Shown here: one piece after another, positions 11,846 through 25,401 of the stretch
Position numbering within the stretch: the first letter of the stretch is position 1
Layout of the letters: each line of letters starts with the position of its first letter
NCBI GenBank assembly: GCA_029204225.1
Contig: CM055111.1
Location: 14,155,011-14,219,010, forward strand
Length of the DNA stretch: 64,000 nucleotides
Reading direction: 5' to 3'
Source: Diphasiastrum complanatum
Taxonomy: Eukaryota > Streptophyta > Lycopodiopsida > Lycopodiales > Lycopodiaceae
The notes under the pieces: model-generated
Seen by the model: only the letters and a program-made list of their open reading frames with translations
Told to the model about the DNA's origin: nothing
The model's database searches: none
Position numbers and translations under genes: made by a program

Positions 11846-14008
11846 AGTGCATTCATACAAGTAACATTGTAACCAAGGAGAAAATCATAGGAAATTTTTA
11901 TTTAAGCACGGTAAACTTTATTTTAAAAAAATAGGTACGTGCATGAGCACAATTAATTCTTAGCTATATCTCCTCTATATTGTAGCACCTATAATTTTAC
12001 TATAAATAAAATAATGAAAGTTCATCATTCCCTAATATGACCATTATGATGTTTATGAGACAAAAAAAAGGGAGTTTGATTGGTATCTTAAGCCCAAAAT
12101 GGATCAAGCCTTTATGCATATGAAAAAAAAACCTAGAGAACTAACGATAGAACTTGTTGTATACACAAATTAAAAACTAATCATCTATCATGTAAGATTC
12201 GTTATCCAATCAATTATGGTGATGCCTTAGTTTCATTGTCTTGATTTTTGTTTATCATTGATTCAAAAGCTATTGATATAGTATGCTCATTCATTAAACA
12301 ATTACTCATCTTAATGATATTTGCTTTGTTTTAATGTCGACATTTCTCCTATGCTTCTTGATGTCATCACTTTTGTTTTTTAAAAGAATCTTTTACATTT
12401 TATAAAATCTTTGTCACAAGGAGATAATGCTTAACTTTTTAACATATAATCTCAAATCATGATATGTTTGTTGAAACTTACATTCATTTATTTGGAACAC
12501 ATATTGAGAATTATCGTTTAATGACTTAGTATCAAGATTGATTGTAAATCATTCTGAAGTTTATCTATATGTCTTATGTACTCGTACATGTAACGTTCAA
12601 AACTAGTTGTTTGCATAATTTCTCAACGATGGTATATTGATGAGAGTTGTGCATGCTAAATTTTAGAATGACCATATTTCAATTCCTTGCAAAAATAAAA
12701 AATTATCACCCCCGGATTGTCCAACAAAAGAGGAGTCCTTATCAAACTTCTTATCCATATCATCAAGGGGCACAATGTTGTGCATCTTGGAAAAGAAAAA
12801 AAAAGTGTAAAATGACCAGATTGTAATTCCTTGCAAAGACATTCTTTTATATCTTACGATGATACTTTTTTTTGAATTATAAGGATTATCGCTTAAACAT
12901 AAGGGAAGAGTTTCACAAAACAATTTTAGATTTGTAAATTAACACTCTCATATAAGTTAGAACTAAATCTTCTTGTAGGGCCTCCATGTTCCATGGGACA
13001 TAGAAGCCAAACCATGATAAAGGAATATATTAGTCGTACCCCTATGTAAACATATTTGAATCATCATGAGGTATGATATTCTTGCAAGTGCAAATATCAA
13101 TTGACAATTTTCAATAAAACTTTACATTTAAAAAATCAAAATTTCATCTTCATGAAATATTCAAATTTGGCTACCATGTTTCATTGAAATAGATCACAAT
13201 TTATAATTCACACATAAGAATTGACAATTTACGTGATTGTCACTTAAAAGTGATAACGTGATAGTTTTTTATTTTTTCAATTTATCTCTTATAATTTACT
13301 ACGAAAAGTTGCTTTTGTAATAAAAAAACTAAAGTTTTGCTCACATATGAATGAATGATGAGAGCAAATGTTTCCTACACGACTTTTAAAAAAATAATTT
13401 GATATTGTCCTACATACACAATGTCAATCCTACTTTACACTTGCATGAAGTGAAATACTAAGATGCACATACCTGTACATATTCAATGCGACAAATTATT
13501 TGAAGTTCCTAATGCCATGTAATTTAGTTTTTAGATTTTTCTTCAAGATAAAAAATTGTATTCATGAAAATCCATCAAAACTACTTGCACATCATTATAA
13601 TAAACCATTCTAATATGTGTTTTGAATTTTGTGTAGATGAAAACATATATGAGTTTGATTTATGAGAAGTTAACCATGCCTTCGATCTTTTCTCTTACCA
13701 ACAATACTTACTGATATATGATCATTGTTTTGCTTGTGTAATCTCTTGCCTTTTACAATCATAAAACTAAAATCTGTGATAAAAAAACACAAGTTCAAGT
13801 GGTAATGACATGCTAAGCACACCAAATTGTTGAAGGATTAACATCAACAAAAGCTATACTTTAAATTATTGTGAAGCATGTGTACAATCTTCTCATTGTA
13901 CTAAGAGCAACAACACAATATATGGGCAATATGCTAATCATGTTTTAGAATGTAATTTAAAAATTTCCAAAATCAAAAATACTTTAGTGATTTGACCTTG
14001 TCAAGCAA
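11846..14008. other. AT-rich intergenic, nothing recognised
   Basis: More than 2 kb of AT-rich DNA with poly-A/T runs and no assignable coding trace. A short phrase with AATTCCTTGCAAA occurs twice, near 12676 and 12826, as a minor local duplication. Confidence 0.5.
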
Positions 14009-14946
14009 GTGGAAGCGAGTCATTTTGCTTCACTCACATGTTTTGGAGAATTTTCTTGTGTAGATGATGCTATGCAAGTGGATATTGGTTCTCATGGTTT
14101 TCATACTAGAAAATCAAGGAATGGATCTGGAAAACAAACTTTGTTCAATGACTTTGATGGTCAAGAGGAAGATCAAGAGGTTGGTCTCAAAGGGCTTCAA
14201 TGACACAAAAGGAAAGGTGGCAATTTGGAGCTAGTCAAGAGCATCAAAGGAAGGTTATTTGGCAAAGATGTTATGAATCTGTTTTTGCAGCTTATTGAAG
14301 ACTCAAGTAAGGTCAAAGGAGCAACAAGGAAGTGTTGTTCAAGTTTACTTTACTTGTTCTATCTCATGTTTGAGCTATTTCATGTGGATGTGTGCAAATT
14401 GTCAAGAGATGGACAAACTAGCTACATTGTCTTGCAATATCTTATTGTTGGAGTTGTACTAGCATTCTTGGCTGGTTTTGCTGATGGAAATGAAGCAAAT
14501 AGAGGTTCATTATGTCACTCATTCATGGCCAAGTTCATCAAGGTTTGATGATATCTTGTGGCAAGATGGAGATGGAGGCTCATTCATGGAGTTTTATGGT
14601 GGAGACATATGAAGAAAGGACAAAGTTTGAGGAGAAAAGCAAGCAAATGGTCATCACTCACATTTATTGTTTGGTTGCTGTAATTTTCCAGAGATTTCAA
14701 AGTTTGAAAGATGGAGGAATCATTTCATTCACATTCTATTTGGTTTTCCATGTTCTAGTTATATCTTGATGTCTAAAATTGATGTAAGAGATAGTGAAGC
14801 ATCCAATTTGGACACTATTCTCTATATCAATTATGAAAGATACTTTAGAACCTTAGAAAGGAGATCTATACTTAGGATGGAGATCTTTCTAAAGTTGGAT
14901 CAAAGTTCTATTGTCAAAACTATGCCAAAACTAGTTGAAGAGGGAG
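14009..14946 (+). other. Possible internal 3' part of an unclassified LTR element
   Basis: Three short ORFs here carry no recognised domain. The tract ends in a purine run (GTTGAAGAGGGAG, 14934-14946) immediately before a TGTGAG sequence. This is the arrangement of a polypurine tract and 3' LTR. I infer a non-autonomous or badly decayed LTR element. Confidence 0.35.
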
Positions 14947-15389
14947 TGTGAGAGATTTCAACTAGTTTAGTCTAGTTTAGTCACATTTTGGTAAATTGTC
15001 AATAAGAGGCCAAAACTCATTTTAGACTTAGAGATAAACTTTTTGAAGTGATATTAGTTTAAAATACATTCAATAAAACACTTTTTGAAAGTGTGGGAAA
15101 GTTGGTAGTCGAGTTGAGAGAGATTCAAATTTGAACTTTGGGTACATTGCATCTAGACCCAAAAATAGTAGGGTTTACATTTTGGAGGGAAAGCCAAGTG
15201 GCTAAATAGGGTTTGGAAACTCTATAAAAGGATGTAACCCGTGGAGAGACATATCTTCTCTCTTCTCTCTCTCATTTCATCATTATACATGGTGCTCTTT
15301 GGGTTCTACTACTCATTGGTGCACTATCTTGATGTTATCTTGCAATCTTGTGTGTAGAATGCTCATTTATTGCTATTTTCTATTCCACA
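14947..15389 (+). repeat. LTR-like segment with TATA box
   Basis: It begins TGTGAGAGAT after a purine tract and has a canonical TATA box CTATAAAAGG at 15222-15231. It ends around TTCCACA at 15389, giving short TGTG/CACA ends. The right boundary is a guess; no second copy lies in the window. Confidence 0.45.
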
Positions 15390-15665
15390 CGTGTGAAATA
15401 CAGTAGGGTACTGTAATTGTATGGACAACAAACATATTTTATGTTTTGGTTCATGTTTGATCAATATCTCTTAGAGTTTGCATCTCATTTTGTATGTAGG
15501 TGCTGATTTTTCTACATTGGCAGGATTGTTGGTTTGCTCCTTATTGTAACCAAAGATCAGGGACATGGATTGGATTAATACATACAATCCTACCAAAGAT
15601 TGTGATTGAATAAGGAAACTAGAAAATGCATTTTGAAATGCATAACAAATGCCACTGCTCATTTG
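15390..15665. other. Unassigned sequence
   Basis: No ORF or repeat recognised between the LTR-like piece and the helicase relic. Confidence 0.4.
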
Positions 15666-16286
15666 GCAGCTTTCATCACACTATCAATTCCATTGCAACA
15701 CCTTTATAGAAAAAAATCATATTCATTAATACTTGTATACAAGATAATCGAACATTTGTTTTGAAATTGAAACATGTTTTACAAAGCATGGATCCTGAAT
15801 CTACAAAAGTACAAAGTGCATCTATCATTGACAAGTACAATAACAAACCAACAGATTTAGAAGATTTATGTTTAACTGATATCGCATCAAAGTACAAGAT
15901 AATGAATGGAAAATTCACTCGTACAAAAAAAGATTCCATCATACACCATGTGAAACTCAACAAACATAGAGACCTTGATAACTACTATAGAGAACAAATA
16001 ATGTTATATGTACTATTTCAAACATCTGAAACAACCGTGCAACTTGAAAACGAAACTTGGCAAAAAAACTTACATCAGACTCCAAAAGGAAATCTCAAAA
16101 AACTTTAGAGACTATAATGACATGTTCAAAAACTCAATTGCAAATGAAGGCATTTGGGATGAAATGGAACTATATATTCCTAGTAAAGAGAAAAATCAAC
16201 ACAATTTCAAAACCATAGAAAGAATTGAGACATCAATCCAAAAATATGATCTGCAACTAAGAAGACTAAACCTACGACATCTATAG
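15666..16286 (+). pseudogene. Helitron (PIF1-like) helicase relic
   Basis: Reading down the plus strand I see FINTCIQDNRTFVLKLKH, VQSASIIDKYNNKPTDLEDLC and LTDIASKY, then NYYREQIMLYVLFQTSE. After a +1 shift near 16040 comes FRDYNDMFKNS. This order matches the part of Helitron Rep-helicase proteins with a LEDLCLADF-like and a YYREQLMLF-like motif. Helitrons are rolling-circle transposons. Neither the Rep domain nor the helicase core motifs are visible here, and no Helitron end (TC start, CTRR end) was identified. Only a fragment survives, broken by at least one frameshift. Confidence 0.6.
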
Positions 16287-17561
<1,275 letters not shown>

Positions 17562-17573
17562 TGGTATCAGAGC
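17562..17573 (+). promoter_or_regulatory. Primer binding site (tRNA-iMet) of copia G
   Basis: TGGTATCAGAGC on the plus strand directly after the LTR end TGTCA. It defines a plus-strand copia element. Confidence 0.9.
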
Positions 17574-18104
17574 TATCAGGTCCTGAGTGCCTGACCAGTG
17601 GATTCAGCAAGGAGAAGCAAAAGGTAGAAGAAGCTGTTACTTGGTGTTATTTGCAGGTTTCGAAGATTAGAAACAGTTGTGGAAAACACACAATCAGTCC
17701 CGGAGGCATCAAAAAAGCCAGGGTAGCATAAAACAACTGGCAAATCGGTTGAGTGTAGAGATTCTTACAAAACTTCAAGTTTTGTGTCAAAAATTTCTTT
17801 TGGTGTATTTTCTCTCAAAACTCTATTATTTTGTTGAGTGGGGAATTGCTAGTCGTTTGGAGGCTTGGTACAATGCATAACAAGTGATTGGGCTTTGTTT
17901 CACTGATTTTTGTGGAGATTTGAGGGAGTTTTGCATATTTCTTTGCACATTCTTGGGTGAAGTATAAGCATTGTGGCTGAAAAATCCTGTTTTTAAGGCT
18001 ATTCTGTCGGAAAAATCCTTGTTTAGAGGCTACTAAAAATTATAGTCAGTCGAGATGTCGTCTTCCTCGAAGATAGATTTCACGACTTCAAGCAAAAGCA
18101 GCCA
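17574..18104 (+). other. Leader of copia G, gag to integrase deleted
   Basis: Only about 530 bp separate the primer site from RT coding sequence, and no gag, protease or integrase motifs are present. Around 4 kb of internal sequence has been lost relative to a full copia element. Confidence 0.6.
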
Positions 18105-19733
18105 ATGCAAGAGCTCATTCCAACGACTCCCATCACCATCGACAGGCTTCAACCTACGACTGTTCCGACAATCGAAGATACCCATGTCACACAACAAGGA
18201 GAATCATCATCTCAGCAATTGACTTTTCTTCAAAAATCTGCTCGACACCGACATGAGCCTAATCATTATATCCTTCAAGCATTCATCATTTATGATGAGT
18301 TTATCTCAGTAGCAGAAGCACTGTCGAGTTCGAATGCAAATAATTGGAGTACTGCCATGAATGCTGAGTATAATTCACTAATGAAGAACAAGACTTGGCG
18401 TCTTGTCGAGGCTCCTCCTGATGCAAAGATCATTAACACTAAGTGGATCTTCAAGTTGAAGCTCAATCTAGATGGTTCAACAACCAAATGGAAAGCTCGA
18501 TTAGTCGTCAAAGGATATGAACAAACCTATGGGATTGACTACACTGAGACCTTCAGTCCAATTGTAAGACTTCAATCAATTCTATCAATCTAAGGTTACA
18601 TCCTTCAAAGCCAAGAACACAAAGTATGTAAGTTGTAGAAAGCTCTCTATGGGCTAAAGCAAGCTCCAAGGGCCTGGTTCGATAGAATCAATCGATTCTT
18701 GTTGCAGCACGACTCCATCCCTAACTCTACTGACTCTAATGTTTATTTCAAACACAGAGGCCCAAGCTATGTAATAATAGCTCTATACGTTGATGACTCC
18801 TTGATCATCAACAATTCGAATCAGTTGCTTTATGAGACAAAATCGCTATTGTCAAAGGAATTTAAAATGACCGATTCAAGCCCAGTGCATTACCTCCTCG
18901 GGATCGAGATAACTAGAGATAGAACTAACAGAAGGATCGTGATAAGCCAAAAAATGTTTCTAACCAGTGTACTCTACAGGCATGGCATGGAAGACTGCAA
19001 GTCGACACTCCCCTATGGATCCAAGATTCAAACTGTCAAAGGACGTGCCCACCGACGATTGAAGCAGAAAAGAAGGAGATGTGCAAATACCCCTATCAGT
19101 CTATAGTCGGATACCCCTATTAGTCTATAGAAGGAGATGTGCAAATACCCCTATCAGTCTATAGTCTATGTATGCCATGGTCTGCACACGACCTGATCTA
19201 GCCTATACAGTTAGCACACTATTCACATTTCATATCAAATCCTAGCCTACCTCACTAGAAAGCTTTGCTTAGAGCATTAAGATACATTCAAGCCAAGAAG
19301 CACTATACTTTGTGTTATAATGAAAATACAGAGGACGCTTTGACATTACTTGTTTATTTCGACTCTGATTGGGCTGGAAATGTGGACACATAGAAATCCA
19401 CTTCTGGCTATCTTTGCTTTCTAGCAGGAGAACCCATTTCATGGAATAGTCGAAAGCAAAAATGTATTTTTTTTCTCTTCCACAGAGTTTGAATATGTCG
19501 CAACCACCTCTATAGTGAAGGAAATCATCTGGCTCAAAAGATTTCTCCATGATCTTATGATCCCTCAACTCAGACCAACTATACTCTATTGCAACAATCA
19601 GAGCTGTGTAGCTCTATCTCTGAACCCACGAACTCACTCTAAAACTAAACACATTGAAGTTCAATTTCATTTTCTTAAAGAGAAAGTTCTGAACAAGATT
19701 GTCGAATTAAGTTACTATCATACTGATAGTGTT
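18105..19733 (+). pseudogene. Copia RT and RNase H (element G), cut by element E
   Basis: The first ORF contains NWSTAMNAEYNSLMKNKTW, NTKWIFKLKLNLDGSTTKWK and ARLVVKGYEQTYGIDYTETF. A short gap follows, then KALYGLKQAPRAWFDRINRF and the catalytic ALYVDDSLIINNS. RNase H pieces follow (SDWAGNV, KSTSGYLCFLAGEPISW, RTHSKTKHIEVQFHFLKEK). The frame ends at ELSYYHTDSV, where the LTR of element E begins. The residues expected next (a DIxTKPL end) are missing on this side. A small duplication of ACCCCTATCAGTCTATAG near 19089-19161 and several stops show decay. Confidence 0.85.
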
Positions 19734-20675
19734 TGTTAGGGGGTGTTTTATCCCTTAGCTACCTGACACTAATATTGGCAACGGAACGTTTCATACACTA
19801 AAAACATTCTCTAACAACAACAATAACATAATCCATTATGAACTAACACAACGCATCAGAGTCTGATTTAATATCATTCACGGTGTATTGTAAGTCAATT
19901 GAACCCAGTTACATTCCACATCATCATAATTTTCTAAAGCACTGCCACAACTCAAAGAAAGAAGAATTATTATAAAATATTGTCCATACAACAAGATTCA
20001 TGCAAAGAATTAGATGACAATGCTCAATCCACATTTCATATAACACTCCAGTGTCAATTATAAGAGTTCACACTAATGCACAGTACACAATGCCCACATT
20101 ATGATTGCTTAAAAGGTCTTATGAAAGGTAATAATCTTCTTGTTGTCTGCAACCTGACGTGGAGACTATATGACTGAAATTACAAGAGCTCAGCTCTCAC
20201 CCTTTGACACTTGATCATATGATTGCCAGTAGACAGTGTAGAATCAAGAGTGTCCAATTTAAATCCAAGTGTTCTATTTATACCTCTGCTAGGATACTAC
20301 AACTAGGTATCGCAAAACTTCGTAGTGACCGCAATAAACTTTGTAACAACCGCAATCGGTCAGTTCAAACACCACATGGAAACCGCAACCGTCAACCTTG
20401 CGGTTACTTACAATCCGTTCGGCTTCTCGTCAACTATGACTTAACCTTAACAACCTACCAACTTTAACTTTGTAATCATCCTACAACGACGTCTCCTAAC
20501 TTATTCACCTAACTATGTGAATACATTTCCATATGTAACCAATAAAACTTCAAATACATAACCAATAAACCTTCAATTACATTTAGATTCAACCCCTTTT
20601 TACAATGTACATTATAATGACCAAAATAGGCCTAATTGCAATGGCCCAAAGTGGCCTCACACATATTCCCCAACA
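19734..20675 (-). repeat. 3' LTR of gypsy element E (about 942 bp)
   Basis: In minus orientation it runs from TGTTGGGGAATATGTG (20675) to CCCCCTAACA (19734). A canonical TATA box GGTATAAATAG sits at 20284-20274. Its last 150 bp match the LTR end at 49130-49289 (element F), which is followed there by a primer site; this fixes the inner end. The upper boundary is less sure because no clean purine tract precedes it. It interrupts copia G, with GTGTT as the adjacent five bases. Confidence 0.75.
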
Positions 20676-21247
20676 GAAAGAAACGAGTTCCACCGAGTTC
20701 ATTTTGCAGTCCTCTTTAGTCGTTTCTTGCATTTGACGTCCATAATGTCCATCCAATTTTCTCTCTCCTAGGAATCTGTCATTCTCTCTCCTCTCTCCGG
20801 TGGAATTCACTTTCTCTCTCCTCTCTCCGGTGGAATGCACGTTCTCTCTCCGGTGGAACGCATGTTCTCTCTCCTCTCTCCGGTGGAATGTGCATGTGCT
20901 ATGTGGCAGCCCGTCATTGGTTGTCCACATCCACATTCCACCACAAACGTAAAAAAAATTGAAAAAAAAAAACGGCAAAAAATCGAAAAAAAAAAAAAAA
21001 AAACTGGTCCACCCGTACGGCCAAAAAAAGAAAAAAAAAAAAAAAAACTGGTCCACAAGTATGGCCGTACCGTACGGCCAAAAAACAGAAAAAAAAAAAA
21101 AAACATTCGCACAATGGCATTACGTAGGGGAAGGCCCGAAGCCGTGGGGCCTTCCTTGCTGGTTGGGGCCACCCCGCGCCCCCCCCCCCCCCGAACGAAA
21201 ACCTACTTACAGATTCCCAATCTCGTTAGTTGTCGTTTCACTTGTGG
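20676..21247 (-). other. 3' untranslated part of element E, poly-T and GC-rich hairpin
   Basis: Contains repeated CTCTCTCCGGTGGAA units (20790-20890), long A runs on the plus strand, and repeats around GTACGGCC (21016, 21075). A GC-rich inverted repeat GGAAGGCCC/GGGCCTTCC lies at 21129-21155, followed by a run of about 15 C. No coding role is seen. Confidence 0.6.
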
Positions 21248-23037
21248 CTAACGCGATTGGTCCTTCAGTTGTTTGTTCAGCCGCTCAATCTCCCCCTGAG
21301 TCCCCTTGCCTTCTCATGCAACTTCTTATAATCGTCTTTTTTGGGTTTAAGCATTTCCTGCAAATCAGACATTTGCTATTTCAACTACTGTACATCAGTC
21401 ATGAATCAAGCATTTTTGCTGCAAATCAGACATTTGCTATTTCAACTACTGTACATCAGTCATGAATCAAGCATTTTTGCTGCAAATCAGACATTTGCTA
21501 TTTCAACTACTGTACATCAGTCATGAATCAAGCATTTTTGCTGCAAATCAGACATTTGCTATTTCAACTACTGTACATCAGTCATGAATCAAGCATTTTT
21601 GCTGCAAATCAGACATTTGCTATTTCCACTTCTGTACATCAGTCATGAATCAAGCATTTTTGCTGCAAATCAGACATTTGCTATTTCCACTACTGTACAT
21701 CAGTCATGAATCAAGCATTTTTGCTGCAAATCAGACATTTGCTATTTCCACTACTGTACATCAGTCATGAATCAAGCATTTTTGCTGCAAATCAGACATT
21801 TGCTATTTCAACTACTGTACATCAGTCATGAATCAAGCATTTTTGCTGCAAATCAGACATTTGCTATTTCAACTACTGTACATCAGTCATGAATCAAGCA
21901 TTTTTGCTTCAAATCAGACATTTGCTATTTCAACTACTGTACATCAGTCATGAATTACTATGAATTGGCCTGCTTTTGGACTGCCTCTGGATGCGACAAC
22001 CAGTCTGTGCACCTACTTGCAATCGGTAAAAACCCTTGCATCTCCGCTAATTCTTTCTCCAGCTGTAAATTTTCCTCTCGTAAAAACCCCTGTTCCTCAA
22101 CAAACTGCTCCATTTTTTCTGCTACCCAAGTGCGCCAGCCGTGATGCTATCTAGTTGGGATTGCAATAAATCCGGCTTACTTTCAATTGGAGTTTCGTCA
22201 TTCTTTCAAAATATTGCGCATTGCGATCCTGTAGTGTCTTGTCTTCCTCATCCTTTCGTTTTAACTGTTCTTGCAACCTACTTATACGTGCTTCTCTTTC
22301 TTGCAACTATGCCTAGCACCGGCGTATTTTACGCCCTTCTTCTTCAGCAATTTTCAAGCACTCCATTTGCTGTACAGACACTGTGTGCTAGTATGTTGCT
22401 TGGTTTTGTAAGTACTGATATTGTCGTATAAAATCCATTCCGGGTTGTAAATCCGGTGAAAAGTTTCTTGCCGTATGTCAAAACATCTTGATGTGCATGT
22501 CATCAACATACTCTTGTGTTTTATTCCAACAGCCCTGCATCCTGAGTCTGAGAATGGCTGCTGTTGTGAGATCATGTGACGGGTCGGCATAATTACCATC
22601 GTTTTGTTGCGGCATCTGTGTTGAATCGCCTGTTACTTCCTCGTTGGTATCATTTCTTGTTGTGCTTGAGGACTGAACGAGTCTACCTGGGGACCTCGGC
22701 CTCATCCTCTGCACTAGTGGCAACGAGATAATACTCCTCAAGGCCTCTACTTGGACTAAATTCTGCTGCAAGACTCCTACTTCTTGATTGTCAAAACTCC
22801 AAAAGCTTTGCACATCTTAGTGATATGCGCTCCCCATTCATTGTACTTCTTCGTGCCCTCCAGACACTTCTTGAATTGTTTATATGCGATTTTCCCCCAT
22901 GGAACCGGCGCTCCATGCAAAGCAGCTTGGATCAGTGCAATTCCTCCACGATCATGTTTGGGTTGAATTGCTGGAGATGATCCAACCTTAACTCTTTCAG
23001 ATAGTTCTGAATCACCGACCTCCTGATCACCGCTCAT
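21248..23037 (-). pseudogene. Post-integrase coiled-coil ORF of element E
   Basis: The ATG at 23037 starts MSGDQEVGDSELSERVKV. A compact segment follows with IALIQAALHGAPVPWGKIAY, FKKCLEGTKKYNEWGAHIT and KMCKAFGVL. After a frameshift near 22790 comes a Ser/Gln/Asp-rich linker, then heptad-like coiled coil (QEREARISRLQEQLKRKDEE, REENLQLEKELAEMQGFL). The same coil resumes after the minisatellite (SDLQEMLKPKKDDYKKLHEK, QGEIERLNKQLKDQSR-stop at 21248). It lies between integrase and the 3' LTR, the place where Athila-type elements carry an env-like gene, but no membrane segment is visible. I do not recognise the family. The repeat expansion and stops disable it. Confidence 0.55.
21360..21956. repeat. 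61-bp minisatellite, about 10 units, inside the E coiled-coil ORF
   Basis: Units start at 21360, 21421, 21482, 21543, 21604, 21665, 21726, 21787, 21848 and 21909, an exact 61-bp period, with only a few substitutions between units. As 61 is not a multiple of three and each minus frame holds a stop, the expansion destroys the coiled-coil ORF that flanks it on both sides. Confidence 0.95.
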
Positions 23038-23861
23038 GTAATAAATCTGGAGCCCTTACTAATTGCTGCCATCGACGTCTGTTTGTGAATGCTTGAACAC
23101 GATCGTCGCAATTCGTAATGCAAGAATTTCTGATTAGTAAGTAAGTGTGAAATGGCGGAATGCCTCTTTTTTTTAACCCATTCCTGCGCTTTCAACCGCT
23201 ATCACTTTCATGCTAGCCTATTGTAGGAAGACTAAGGTATCATCGGATTAATCCTAGCACTTTGAACTATATAAAGGTTATCTTTGATGTCATTAATCAC
23301 CGCCGACGAAGGATCGTAAAAATCGAACCGCTACATGGAACCGTGCCACAACATGAACCCGTTAACAATTAAACCGCAAAACATAACTATTAGTCGTAAA
23401 AACCGCAACTTGAAACCGTAACATGTCACCCTAAAACCCACAATACTCCCATTCCATCATTGAAGTAGTCCAACTGTTTACAACCAGCATCGTTGTGATC
23501 GTAAAACCGCAATAACGGACCCGTAAACCCGTAATGTTCCCTCTAGGCTACAAAACAATCTACCCATTCGCAACCATCCTGGTTACGACTTCAACCAGTA
23601 TAAAAACACGTGTACCAAATGTTATCAGTTTCCTAACATCGCTCGTATAATTATATTACATTACTATTACTCGATACCCCACTTCTATTTTCGCTATGTG
23701 TACAACCCAGTCCTCACTATGCATTAGAAATGGAATTCACAACCAGTACTGACACATATACTTGAAATACCACTGTGTGATCTACATTTTACACAACATA
23801 CAAAATTGATGTACAGTTGTTATGGAACACCCCACTTGATAATTCAGTCGGGTGCTTTGCT
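23038..23861. other. Spacer within element E
   Basis: Non-coding, with many AACCGCAA/CGTAA phrases. The same word style recurs in the E LTR near 20330-20400. No gene. Confidence 0.45.
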
Positions 23862-24196
23862 TCAATCTACTTGCTTATGATCATAATTATTCCATATAAT
23901 ATAATCATCAAGCCAAGAATCCAACACGGTATGTTGATGCCAAAACTGCGGTATTCCACATTCCAATTCAAAGGCTTGTATCTCCTGCTCTTCGAGTTGT
24001 TGCCTTTCCAATTGTTGTCTTTCTAGCTGTTGTCTTTCCTCTTGTTGTCTTTCCAGCAGTCGCCTTGCCATTGTGGACGTTCGTGCTTGTCTTTGCTGGA
24101 GTAATGCTTCGAAATTAAGTGCTCAACTTCAATTGTTGCTACATCCTCCCGTCGTCGTCGTTGCCGCGGCCTCCGTTGCATGCCGTCTTCAGCCAT
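23862..24196 (-). pseudogene. Arg-rich plus Gln/Glu/Arg coiled-coil ORF of element E
   Basis: The ATG at 24196 gives MAEDGMQRRPRQRRRREDV, an arginine-rich start. After a frameshift near 24070 it continues as LLERQQEERQQLERQQLERQ with a regular heptad pattern, then FELECGIPQFWHQHTVLDSW. It follows integrase by about 320 bp. It is a small basic protein with a coiled coil; no family recognised. The Q/E/R repeat is encoded by a tandem repeat and may have expanded recently. Confidence 0.4.
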
Positions 24197-24418
24197 ATCT
24201 TTGTAAGTATATGATCTGTCTATCAATTCAGGTAATCACCGTCTAAATCGGAAGGTACCTATGTCAGACTTATATATTCCAATTCATCATCATCAATTTT
24301 GAATATAACTATCATTTATTAGCGACCAATGATATGTAACATCACGTCCCCAAGATATGAATCTTTCCAATCAAACTAATTTTTAATCCCCCAAAAAAAT
24401 GATAGCAAATGAATTGTG

Positions 24419-24437
24419 TGTGTGTGTGTGTGTGTGT
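24419..24437. repeat. Short (TG)n microsatellite
   Basis: Nine or so TG units just below the integrase end of element E. Confidence 0.9.
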
Positions 24438-24515
24438 CTGATGTGATAACCACGCGTGTTTTCTTTTTGGCACATTTCACTGTACGACATCTTTGTCCAA
24501 GCTGTCGTCACAGTT

Positions 24516-25401
24516 CTACGTTGGTTGAATGCAGTTCCTAGTTCCTGCCTTCATGATGTCACACAAAGAATAGATCATCCCCCTGTTAATATTGCCTTTT
24601 CCATCCTGAGGATGATAAACCTTCACTCTGCTGTTGTTCACAACAAATGGTACTCCGGGCGGGTTCTTCCAAGAAATCGACACATTGTTACCATAGATAT
24701 CCAAGATTCAGTATGGTCCCTCCCAATGTTGATCCTTGGATTTAGAGTATTAGTTATACTCCCTGAATAATACAGCACCAAGTCCCCTTTCGTCAATTCT
24801 CGGTCATGGATGTGTTTATTGAACCATCGAGCTTGTTGTTGTTTAATCACCTAGTTCTGCCAATAACCATACCCACTATGCTCTTCTAACTTTTCTAACG
24901 TAAGCACCCGCTCACTCAAGGCTTCATCATGGCTAAGTTTATACGCAACTTAAATGCGTAGGATTGGCAAGATGAATTCATACGACATAATAGCATCTGC
25001 TCCATAAAGTAACTAGAATGGCATGTAACAAGTTGAAACCTTGTATGTTGTCTGATAAGCCCATAATGTCGGCTGCAACAAATCATGCCACGATCCTCCC
25101 TTTTCCAGTACTTGCTTTGCTAATATAGCCTTGAGGGTTTTGTTGGTGGCTTCAGTCTGGCCATTACCTCGTGGATAATACGGAGTAGACATCTTGTGAA
25201 TAATCCGAAACAGATACATCATCTCTTTCAATGTATCATTCACAAAATGCGGTCCTCTATCAAACATGATTTTGAGAGGACATCCAAATCTCATTAAAAT
25301 ATTATTAAATATAAATTTGGTGGTGGATTGTGCGGTATTATCCCACAATGCTTTTGCTTCCGCCCACTTCGTAGCATAATCGGTTGCCACAACAATGTAT
25401 T
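24516..25401 (-). pseudogene. Gypsy integrase of element E, truncated by the A/C insertion
   Basis: The catalytic core shows IVVATDYATKWAEAKAL, then MFDRGPHFVND, then YYPRGNGQTEATNKTLKAIL, supplying the D, D and E of the DDE triad. Next come LQPTLWAYQTTYKVST and ARWFNKHIHDRELTKGDLVL. After a shift near 24700 the C-terminal part reads ILDIYGNNVSISW and NNSRVKVYHPQDGK. No chromodomain is seen. The zinc-binding N-terminus and RT should lie upstream, but at 25402 an LTR of the A/C complex begins. The rest of E is not found in the window. Confidence 0.85.

Noticed and set aside
11476-11934. Overlapping ORFs on both strands rich in Cys-Val or His-Thr
   Set aside because: They are translations of the TG/CG repeat tract.
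14009-14951. Host gene made of the three short ORFs
   Set aside because: No motif, frames broken, and the stretch ends in a polypurine tract plus LTR-like start.
21360-21956. CRISPR-like array (regular 61-bp repeats)
   Set aside because: Whole units are repeated with no unique spacers, the host is eukaryotic, and the array lies in a retrotransposon ORF. It is a minisatellite.
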